Origin: Desulfotignum sp.
GTDB lineage: Bacteria; Desulfobacterota; Desulfobacteria; Desulfobacterales; Desulfobacteraceae
Assembly: GCA_021737445.1 (NCBI GenBank)
Contig: JAIPDY010000007.1
Location: 1-27,993 of the forward strand
Direction of reading: 5' to 3'
DNA: 27,993 nt
In this document: positions 7,947-14,855 of the stretch, piece after piece
How positions within the stretch are numbered: the first letter of the stretch is position 1
How the letters are laid out: the number at the start of each line of letters is the position of its first letter
Made by a program: the position numbers and the translations under genes
Notes under the pieces: model-generated
Database searches by the model: none
What the model was told of the DNA's origin: nothing
The model's input: only the letters and a program-made list of their open reading frames with translations

Positions 7947-8744
7947 ATGACAATCACCCCGGAAACCATTTTTACCGATGTACAGGCCATTCAGAAAACA
8001 TCTCCCCTGGTACACAACATCACCAACTACGTGGTCATGAACAACACCGCCAATGCCCTGCTCGCCCTTGGGGCCTCCCCGGTGATGGCCCATGCCCAAC
8101 CGGAAGTTGCGGACATGGCCGGCATTGCCGGGGCCCTGGTGATCAACATCGGCACCCTGAGCGATCCCTGGATTGCCGCCATGTTCACGGCGGCAAAAGC
8201 AGCGCAGGCCAGAGGCATTCCCATGGTACTGGATCCGGTGGGCGCCGGTGCCACAGCCTACCGCACAGACACGGCAAAAAAACTGATGCAGCAGTGTTCG
8301 CCCGCAATTATCAGGGGCAACGGATCTGAAATCATGGCCCTGGGCAATCAGGATGCCGCCACCAGAGGTGTTGACAGTGCCAGTGCCGCAGATATGGCCA
8401 TCGATACCGCCAAAGCGCTGAACCTGGCACACGGCAGTGCGGTGTGCATCACCGGAGAAATCGACTATATTGTCCATTCAGACACGGTTCTCCGGATCAG
8501 GAACGGCCATGCCATGATGCCCAGGGTCACGGGCCTGGGATGTACAGCATCAGCCTTGTGCGGGGCGTTTGCCGCTGTCAACCCGGACCCTGCAGCAGCT
8601 GCCGCCCATGCCATGGCCGTCATGGGGGTGGCAGGAGAGATGGCCGGCCGCAGCGCCAAAGGGCCGGGCAGCTTTCAGATGCATTTTCTGGATGCCCTGT
8701 TCCAGATCTCTGCATCTGATATCCATGCGCTGTTCAGGAAATAA
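7947..8744 (+). CDS. thiM: Hydroxyethylthiazole kinase
   Basis: ThiM phosphorylates 4-methyl-5-(2-hydroxyethyl)thiazole with ATP, salvaging the thiazole half of thiamine. The 265-residue length is normal. Family motifs are clear: PLVHNITNYVVMNNTANALLALGASPVM near the N-terminus (substrate-binding region), MVLDPVGAGAT, IIRGNGSEI, and VTGLGCTASAL with the active-site Cys at residue 199, which is followed by the anion-hole helix. AAGGAGGA before the ATG is a strong ribosome-binding site. The gene sits four bases upstream of thiE, as in many bacterial salvage operons. Confidence 0.96.
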   Translation: MTITPETIFTDVQAIQKTSPLVHNITNYVVMNNTANALLALGASPVMAHAQPEVADMAGIAGALVINIGTLSDPWIAAMFTAAKAAQARGIPMVLDPVGAGATAYRTDTAKKLMQQCSPAIIRGNGSEIMALGNQDAATRGVDSASAADMAIDTAKALNLAHGSAVCITGEIDYIVHSDTVLRIRNGHAMMPRVTGLGCTASALCGAFAAVNPDPAAAAAHAMAVMGVAGEMAGRSAKGPGSFQMHFLDALFQISASDIHALFRK

Positions 8745-8748
8745 TACC

Positions 8749-9369
8749 ATGCAGGGGGTCTATCTTGTCACTGATCAGGACCTGTGCCTGGGACGGTCCC
8801 TGACATCTGTGGTGGCAGATGCGGTCCGGGCCGGGATTGCCTGTGTGCAGCTGCGGGAAAAAACCTTGCCCACCCGGTATTTCCTGAACCAGGCCCTGGC
8901 CTTGAAACCGATTCTTGCAGCAGCCGGCATCCCCCTGCTCATCAATGACCGGGTGGATATCGCCCTGGCTGCCGGGGCAAAAGGGGTCCACCTGGGCCAG
9001 AGCGACATGCCTTGTGAGGCGGCAAGGCGCCTGGTGGGACCTGATGCTGTCATCGGGCTGTCCGTGGAAACCTGGGAGGATGTGACAGAAGCCCAGGACC
9101 TGGATGTGGATTACCTGGGGGTGAGCCCCATATTTGCAACCCCCACCAAAACCGACACCAAAACCCCCTGGGGCCTGGACGGGCTGGTCGAAATCCGTGC
9201 GTATTCCCGGCACCCCCTGGTGGCCATCGGCGGCCTGCACTTTGACAATGCTTCGGACATCATCAAAGCCGGGGCAGATGCAATTGCCGTGGTATCTGCC
9301 ATCTGCTCGGCCAAAGACCCGTATGCAGCGGCCCGGGAACTGGTCAGGTGTTTTGATGCACAACCTTAA
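8749..9369 (+). CDS. thiE: Thiamine-phosphate synthase
   Basis: ThiE joins HMP pyrophosphate and thiazole phosphate to give thiamine phosphate. I start at the ATG at 8749 (206 residues, the normal size), preceded by AGGAA; the open frame runs further upstream into thiM but that extension is a shadow. Motifs in order: YLVTD, CVQLREK, LLINDRVDIAL, GVHLGQSDMP, IGLSV, YLGVSPIFATPTKTDT (phosphate loop) and LVAIGGL. These match the TIM-barrel active site of the family. The start lies four bases after the thiM stop codon. Confidence 0.96.
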   Translation: MQGVYLVTDQDLCLGRSLTSVVADAVRAGIACVQLREKTLPTRYFLNQALALKPILAAAGIPLLINDRVDIALAAGAKGVHLGQSDMPCEAARRLVGPDAVIGLSVETWEDVTEAQDLDVDYLGVSPIFATPTKTDTKTPWGLDGLVEIRAYSRHPLVAIGGLHFDNASDIIKAGADAIAVVSAICSAKDPYAAARELVRCFDAQP

Positions 9370-9382
9370 GGAGACATTACCC

Positions 9383-10228
9383 ATGAAAAAATACTTTCGG
9401 GCACTGACCATTGCCGGATCAGACAGCGGCGGCGGCGCCGGTATCCAGGCAGACCTGAAAACCTTTTGTGCCCTGGAATGTTACGGCATGTCCGTGATAA
9501 CGGCGCTGACCGCCCAGAACACAAAAGAGGTGACCGGCATTTTTCCTGTACCCCCACGGTTTATCGGACAGCAGATGGATGCGGTGCTGGGGGATATCGG
9601 CACCGATGCCGTCAAAATAGGGATGCTGCATTCCCCGGAGGTGATCCTCACCGTGGCCCGGCACCTGGAAAAATGGCAGTGTGCCAATATTGTGCTGGAC
9701 CCGGTCATGGTGACCAAAAGCGGGGACAAGCTGCTGCAGGATGATGCAGTGGCAGCCTTGAAACAGGTCCTGATTCCCATGGCGGACATCATCACCCCGA
9801 ACCTGCCCGAAGCCTCGGTGCTGCTGGGCCAAGACATCACCACCAGAGCGGACATGCCGGACGCTGCCAGGGACCTGGCAGGCCTGGGATCTGCCCATGT
9901 TCTGCTCAAGGGCGGGCACCTGGATGATACCGGCAGCTGTGACCTGCTGTTTTCCGCAGACACAGGCCTTATATTTGAGCTGCCTGGAGAGCGCATCCAG
10001 ACCCCCAATTCCCACGGCACCGGCTGCACCCTGTCTTCGGCTGTCTGCGCCGGGCTGGCCAGGGGAATGGACATCCCCGGCGCGATAAAAGCCGCCAAAA
10101 CCTATATCTCCGGGGCCCTGGCTGCCGGGGCGGATTTTTCCATCGGTCAGGGCCACGGCCCGGTCCACCATTTTTTCAATCTCTGGCCAGACACAAAAAA
10201 AACAAACCCGCCGGGAAATGATTCATGA
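9383..10228 (+). CDS. thiD: Hydroxymethylpyrimidine/phosphomethylpyrimidine kinase
   Basis: ThiD phosphorylates HMP twice to HMP pyrophosphate, the pyrimidine substrate of ThiE. The protein is 281 residues from the ATG at 9383, which has AAGGAGA upstream; an earlier in-frame start would only add antisense-quality sequence overlapping thiE. Ribokinase-fold motifs: LTIAGSDSGGGAGIQADLK at the N-terminus, GYGMSVITALTAQN-like segment, VLDPVMVTKSGDKLL, ITPNLPEASVLLG, VLLKGGHL and SHGTGCTLSSA with the catalytic Cys at residue 215. The stop codon overlaps the next ATG (ATGA), so the following hydrolase gene is translationally coupled. Confidence 0.96.
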   Translation: MKKYFRALTIAGSDSGGGAGIQADLKTFCALECYGMSVITALTAQNTKEVTGIFPVPPRFIGQQMDAVLGDIGTDAVKIGMLHSPEVILTVARHLEKWQCANIVLDPVMVTKSGDKLLQDDAVAALKQVLIPMADIITPNLPEASVLLGQDITTRADMPDAARDLAGLGSAHVLLKGGHLDDTGSCDLLFSADTGLIFELPGERIQTPNSHGTGCTLSSAVCAGLARGMDIPGAIKAAKTYISGALAAGADFSIGQGHGPVHHFFNLWPDTKKTNPPGNDS

Positions 10229-10929
10229 AGCCTGTTATCGCTGTTGTCGGCCACACCGACCTGAACAAATTCCACATGCCGGCCACATCCATCCCGACAG
10301 CCTATACCCATGCTGTTGAAAAAGCCGGGGGGATTCCCATTATCCTGCCCTTTACCCAGGATCTGGACACTCTGCCGGCCATGATCGCATCGGCCCGGGG
10401 ATTTTTGTTCACCGGCGGCAAAGACATGGACCCTGCATTTTTTCACCAGGCCCCGATACCGGAACTCGGAGAGATGGACACCGCCCTGGACCGGTTCCAG
10501 ATGGGGGTGCTGGATCTGGCCATGGTTTTAAAACTGCCGGTGCTGGCCATCTGCCGGGGGCTCCAGGTGGTGAATGTGGCCCTTGGGGGCACCCTGTTCC
10601 AGGATATTTACACCCAGGCACCCGGACCGGTGCGCAAGCACACCCAGGATGTGATCTCCTTTGACACCGACCATGAGATTGACATTGCGCCCGGCTCCCG
10701 GCTGCATGGGATATTCGGCGACCGGATCCCGGTCAACTCCCGGCACCACCAGGCCATAGACAGGCTGGGAAAGGACCTGGTGGTCACGGCCCGGGCCCCG
10801 GACGGCATCATCGAGGCTGCCGAGCACCAGACCCTGCCCATGGACCTGGTGCAGTGGCACCCGGAACTGATGCTTATGAAAAACGATGCCATGCTGCCGC
10901 TTTTCAAATCCTTTGTTGACAGGTGTTAA
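10225..10929 (+). CDS. Class I glutamine-amidotransferase-like gamma-glutamyl hydrolase (peptidase C26, PuuD-like)
   Basis: The 234-residue protein is of the PuuD/gamma-glutamyl-gamma-aminobutyrate hydrolase type. Visible are the early segment YTHAVEKAGGIPIILP, the oxyanion region FLFTGGKDMDP, the nucleophile elbow LAICRGLQ with Cys110, NVALGGTLFQDI, the segment VNSRHHQAIDRLG, and the His/Glu pair in QWHPE (His212, Glu214). The triad is complete, so it should be an active hydrolase cleaving a gamma-glutamyl amide. The substrate is unknown. It overlaps thiD by four bases and ends 53 bases before the D-amino-acid transaminase gene. No thiamine role is established for this family, so a link with glutamate or D-amino-acid metabolism is inference. 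Confidence 0.87.
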   Translation: MKPVIAVVGHTDLNKFHMPATSIPTAYTHAVEKAGGIPIILPFTQDLDTLPAMIASARGFLFTGGKDMDPAFFHQAPIPELGEMDTALDRFQMGVLDLAMVLKLPVLAICRGLQVVNVALGGTLFQDIYTQAPGPVRKHTQDVISFDTDHEIDIAPGSRLHGIFGDRIPVNSRHHQAIDRLGKDLVVTARAPDGIIEAAEHQTLPMDLVQWHPELMLMKNDAMLPLFKSFVDRC

Positions 10930-10982
10930 AACCTGGCATAAAAGAGACGCTGGCCCATGCACTTTTTTTTAAAGGATCAGAT

Positions 10983-11846
10983 ATGACAGCATATTTCAAC
11001 GGCCGGTTCATGAAAAAAGATGAGATCCGCATCTCACCTGATGACCGGGGCTTTTTGTTCAGTGACAGCCTGTATGAGGTGATCCGGTATTACCCCGGCC
11101 TGCTTTACCGGCCGGAGGCCCATATCCGCCGCCTGAACCACGGGGCTGCCCATCTCAAGCTTGCCTCCAAAGATTTTTCCCACCTGATCCCCATTGCCCG
11201 GGACCTGATCCGCCAAAACCATCTTGCAGATCAGGATGCCCTGGTGTACATCCAGGTGACCCGGGGTGCAGCCCCGCGCAACCACCCTTTTCCCGACCCG
11301 GCCCCGGAACCCACGGTGTATATATGTGTGTCCGGCTTTGACCCGGCTGTGAAAGACCGCCAGAGAAAAACCGGCATCCACGCCATCACTGTGCCCGACA
11401 TCCGGTGGGCCAGATGCGACATGAAAACCACGGGATTGACCGCCAATGTCCTGGCAAACCAGCAGGCAGTTGAAAATGGCGCAGTCGAAGCTATTTTTGT
11501 CCGGGACGGGGTGCTGATGGAAGGCACCCACTCCAATTTCATGGCCGTGTTTGACAACACCGTGACCACAGCTCCCCTGTCCAACTATATCCTGGGGGGC
11601 ATCACCAGAGAAACAGTACTGGATCTGTGCCGGGACCTCGATATCCGGGTTTTGCAGGAACCGGTGTATGAAAGCAGGATCCATCTGGCCTCCGAGTTGA
11701 TGATCACCGGCACCACCACGGAAATCACACCCATTGTAACGCTCAATGGCAGGCCCGTGGGAAACGGGTCACCAGGGCCGAAGGCTGCAGAACTCCAGAC
11801 AGCGTTCTTCCAAAAAATCAAGGCCCGGGATTTTACCGATACCTGA
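10983..11846 (+). CDS. dat: D-amino-acid transaminase (PLP fold type IV)
   Basis: This enzyme should exchange amino groups between D-amino acids (typically D-alanine or D-glutamate) and 2-oxo acids using PLP. The 287-residue length and the motifs fit Dat: MTAYFNGRFMKKDEIRISPDDRGFLFSDSLYE at the start, YIQVTRGAAPRNHPFP (the Dat hallmark), CDMKTTGLTANVLANQQA with the Schiff-base Lys at residue 148, then MEGTHSNF and GITRETVLDL. I chose the ATG at 10983, with AAAGGA upstream, over a GTG 60 bases earlier that would add an unrelated N-terminal tail. Branched-chain or 4-amino-4-deoxychorismate enzymes of the same fold are less likely given the RGAAPRNHPFP motif. It is the last gene of the run that starts with thiZ. 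Confidence 0.87.
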   Translation: MTAYFNGRFMKKDEIRISPDDRGFLFSDSLYEVIRYYPGLLYRPEAHIRRLNHGAAHLKLASKDFSHLIPIARDLIRQNHLADQDALVYIQVTRGAAPRNHPFPDPAPEPTVYICVSGFDPAVKDRQRKTGIHAITVPDIRWARCDMKTTGLTANVLANQQAVENGAVEAIFVRDGVLMEGTHSNFMAVFDNTVTTAPLSNYILGGITRETVLDLCRDLDIRVLQEPVYESRIHLASELMITGTTTEITPIVTLNGRPVGNGSPGPKAAELQTAFFQKIKARDFTDT

Positions 11847-11874
11847 TTATACAAAGGTTTTCATCTTTTTGAGG

Positions 11875-11903
11875 TTGACTAATCAACTCGCTTCTTCTAT
11901 AGA
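11875..11903 (+). promoter_or_regulatory. Sigma70-type promoter of the GAF-cyclase gene
   Basis: TTGACT at 11875-11880 and TATAGA at 11898-11903 are spaced by 17 bases, in the 162-base gap after dat. Transcription from near 11910 would give a leader of about 100 bases before the ATG at 12009. This suggests the cyclase gene is not part of the thiamine operon. Confidence 0.55.
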
Positions 11904-12008
11904 TAACAGATATTTGATTACGTCCAATCTCTCTGGGCCGGTCACCAGTCATAAAAACTGCCGGCTGATCCAGCGGGACAAACGGTAAAATATCCTGGAG
12001 AAAGCCCC

Positions 12009-14648
12009 ATGCCACCAGATGAAGAAAAGCCGGTTACTCTGTTAACACAACTTAAAAAAATTATTTACCCCAGGCTGCCTGCCAGGGAACACTCCCTATA
12101 CCAGCGGCTGAACATTATTTTTGGTTTCTTTTTTTTAATTCCCACATTCGGACTGCTCTATTTTCTGATCACTTACGATCTTTTGAATGATAAGTATATC
12201 CCCATTTTCTTTGTGGCATTTCTCGGCTGTTCTCTGGCCGGATTCATCACTTTGAGGGTGGTATTTGAAAAAATAGCCCGTTTATCGAAAAACCTCACCC
12301 ATGCCCTTGAAAAAGATTTTAAAACCAATGGTATCCGCAAAGGAGAGGATGAAGTAGACAACATATCCAAAAGTTTCACCCTTTTTGAAAAACGGCTGCA
12401 AAGAACCTTTTCCCAGCTGGAAAGAAAAGTTTCTGACATCAGTATTCTCAAAGAACTGTCTGATTTGTGTTATGTTACCTTTGACCCGGAAGAACTGTTG
12501 TATATTACCCTTGAAAGGGGATTGAAAATCACCAATGCAGACATCGGCTCCATTCTGATAATGGAAAACCTGCCGGAAAAGCACTTTGTGGTCAAGGCAA
12601 GCATCGGCCAGGGAGAACAGCTGACCATCGGCGACACGGTTGATTTCCATCAGAGTGTGGCAAAATACGCGGTCATCAACAAAGCCCCGTTTGTGGTGGA
12701 AGATATCGAAAAAGATTCCCGTCTGGGCCGGATCAATAAATCTCAGTATGCCTCAAAATCGTTTGTATGCATGCCCATTAAAACCATCCGGGATATTATC
12801 GGCGTGATGACCATCGCCCGGAAAAAAGATCCAACTGTTTTTACTTCAGAAGATGTGGAGGGACTGATCCCTCTGGTTTCCAATGCCGCTTTTACCTATG
12901 AAAACCTTCGGCTTCTCAATGAAATCGAATATGCCACTGAGAAAGAAAGATATCTGGCCCACCTGGTTTCAACAGTCAACTCCAGCATGCAGGATATTGA
13001 ATTATATCAGAATCTCCTTAAAGACACCATGCGCATTGTTCCTTTATGCGGATCAGTGCTTTTGCTCATGGATAACACTGTTCCGGACAGTGTCACTGTT
13101 ATAGATTTCTATTCAAAAAACAAAACCGCTCTAAAGCGGGGACAGGGATTTTCCTGCCGGGGATCTATTCTGGAGTCCATGTTTACCCGGGCCGATACCA
13201 CGGTGGTGGAAACCCTGGATCCTGAAAAAATGACCGCTCCCCTGGAACAGGAACTGCTGTTGTCCCATGGCGGCAATGCTGCTGTGATTCATCCTTTGAT
13301 CAATTCAGGAAAAATAACCGGCTGTTTTCTCTTTATCCATGAAAATGAAAAAGATGCCCTGCAATACAAGGACCTCACCCATCTGGTATCCAATATATTC
13401 GCACTGGCCATGGAAAAAAGCACCCTTTCAACCTCTGCAAGGCAGCGGGCCAGTGAACTGTCCACCATCAAGCAGATCGGCAGTGTTCTGGCATCATCCA
13501 CCTTTGATATCGAACAGGTACTCTCCTATACCATGGACATGATCCGTGTGGCCATGCAGGTTGAAGCAGGATCCCTGCTGTTGATAGAAGACAATGTTTT
13601 GAAAGTAAAAACCGCTTTCAACGTCAACATGAAAGAACTGACTGACTTTTCCGTTCAACTGGGTCAGGGAATTGCCGGACATGTGGCAGCCAAAGGGGAC
13701 AGTATTATTGACAACAATGTCCAAAAATCCTCCATGTTCTTTTCCGCCATTGACGCAGCAACCGGTTTTGTCACCCACTCGGTGCTGTGCGTTCCCATGA
13801 TATCCCAGGGCCGGGTTATCGGTGTCATTGAAGTCCTTAACAAAACAAACAACAATTTTGTGGCCGATGACCAGCAGCTGCTTCAGTCCATTGCCTCATC
13901 TGTTTCCATTGCCATTGAAAATTCACGCCTTTACAAAGAAACCCTTTCCATTGCAGACCAGGAACGGGCGATCCGGCAGATTTTTCAAAAGTTTGTTCCC
14001 AAGGCCATTGTGGACAAAATCGTTCATGGCGATGTCAAATCCCAGATGCTGATGGAAGAGTTCAAAACCGTGACCCTGCTCAATGTGGACCTGCGAAATT
14101 TTTCCAGAATGGCCGCCACCATCGGCCCCCAGAAAACCGTCTCAACGTTGAATTATTTCTTTTCCACCATGGGTGAAATCGTTTTTTCCCATCAGGGGAT
14201 TGTGGACAAGTATCTTGGGGATGGGTTTCTGGCACTTTTCGGCGCACCCCTGGCCACCATTTCCGATGCTGACAACGCCATTTCAGCTGCCATTGAAATG
14301 AAAGAGGCCCTGGTCGACATCAATGCCAACCTCAAAGAAAAACTAAATCTTACCTTGCACACCGGTATCAGCATCCACACCGGGGAGGTGGTGGTGGGAA
14401 ACATCGGGTTTGATAAAAAAATGGATTACACTGTCATTGGGGATCCGGTCAACTCGGTATTCGGCATCCAGGAGCTGACCAAACAATCACCAGACATCAT
14501 ACTGATCAGTGAGAAAACCATCAAATCCCTGCGCTATCCTGTATGTGTCAATGAGATAGAAGTGCCGGCCGGCCACTCCAAGGTGGAAGGACTCAAAGTG
14601 TTTGAACTTATCTCCCAGAACCGCCAGGATGCAGGCTATTCCCTATAA
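12009..14648 (+). CDS. Membrane-anchored triple-GAF class III nucleotide cyclase
   Basis: The 879-residue protein has two N-terminal membrane helices (about 35-58 and 62-84) with almost no periplasmic loop, a charged helical linker, and three GAF domains at about 144-300, 315-475 and 483-645. A class III adenylate/guanylate cyclase domain follows at about 680-875. GAF3 ends with an NK...NF...DDQ pattern (611-622), close to the NKFDE motif of cyclic-nucleotide-binding GAF domains. The cyclase domain retains both metal Asp residues (Asp694 in NVDLRNF, Asp738 in KYLGDGF) and the DYTVIGDPVN stretch with Asn815. At the position of the usual catalytic Arg four residues later there is Gly819. It may therefore be weak, inactive or a partner-dependent cyclase. 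The start has GGAG at 11997-12000. Confidence 0.9.
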   Translation: MPPDEEKPVTLLTQLKKIIYPRLPAREHSLYQRLNIIFGFFFLIPTFGLLYFLITYDLLNDKYIPIFFVAFLGCSLAGFITLRVVFEKIARLSKNLTHALEKDFKTNGIRKGEDEVDNISKSFTLFEKRLQRTFSQLERKVSDISILKELSDLCYVTFDPEELLYITLERGLKITNADIGSILIMENLPEKHFVVKASIGQGEQLTIGDTVDFHQSVAKYAVINKAPFVVEDIEKDSRLGRINKSQYASKSFVCMPIKTIRDIIGVMTIARKKDPTVFTSEDVEGLIPLVSNAAFTYENLRLLNEIEYATEKERYLAHLVSTVNSSMQDIELYQNLLKDTMRIVPLCGSVLLLMDNTVPDSVTVIDFYSKNKTALKRGQGFSCRGSILESMFTRADTTVVETLDPEKMTAPLEQELLLSHGGNAAVIHPLINSGKITGCFLFIHENEKDALQYKDLTHLVSNIFALAMEKSTLSTSARQRASELSTIKQIGSVLASSTFDIEQVLSYTMDMIRVAMQVEAGSLLLIEDNVLKVKTAFNVNMKELTDFSVQLGQGIAGHVAAKGDSIIDNNVQKSSMFFSAIDAATGFVTHSVLCVPMISQGRVIGVIEVLNKTNNNFVADDQQLLQSIASSVSIAIENSRLYKETLSIADQERAIRQIFQKFVPKAIVDKIVHGDVKSQMLMEEFKTVTLLNVDLRNFSRMAATIGPQKTVSTLNYFFSTMGEIVFSHQGIVDKYLGDGFLALFGAPLATISDADNAISAAIEMKEALVDINANLKEKLNLTLHTGISIHTGEVVVGNIGFDKKMDYTVIGDPVNSVFGIQELTKQSPDIILISEKTIKSLRYPVCVNEIEVPAGHSKVEGLKVFELISQNRQDAGYSL

Positions 14649-14738
14649 GCCGCCTGCACAGCCAGACACCAGCGGATGCACCAAAACAAAGCGGCCCTGC
14701 CTCGCCTATGCGAATCGGTTATTCAATGGTGGATCTGA
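14649..14738 (+). pseudogene. Relic of an mrpG 3' end upstream of the mrp operon
   Basis: Bases 14667-14705 match 20675-20713, the 3' end of mrpG in this window, at 36 of 39 positions. The match continues in the reading frame: the frame starting at 14661 gives ARHQRMHQNKAALPRLCE, against ARHQRMHENKAALPPGCE in MrpG, and a stop follows at 14736. Nothing of the membrane part of MrpG remains, and the relic begins directly after the cyclase stop codon (14646-14648). Only 14661-14714 is well supported; the outer limits are the open frame. Confidence 0.65.
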
Positions 14739-14855
14739 ATCTGAAAAATTCCGAAAATTCTTGACTTTTTTCCGGTACTCCTGAATTTTATATATCTGAC
14801 ACCGCTTTCAAACCCTGGTATGCCGGCGGCTGGGTAAACAGTATTTTGGAGAGCC

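Noticed and set aside
6833..7990. Antisense open frame of 385 codons opposite thiY
   Set aside because: Covered by a clear thiY gene with ribosome-binding site and family motifs; the antisense product has no recognisable features.
11746..11988. Small open frame of 80 codons spanning the end of dat and the gap after it
   Set aside because: It overlaps dat out of frame, has no ribosome-binding site and runs through the cyclase promoter.
14761..14797. Promoter-like TTGACT plus TATATC before the mrp operon
   Set aside because: The spacing is about 25 bases, too long for sigma70, and the hexamers at 16-18 bases are poor. A promoter should exist here but I cannot place it.
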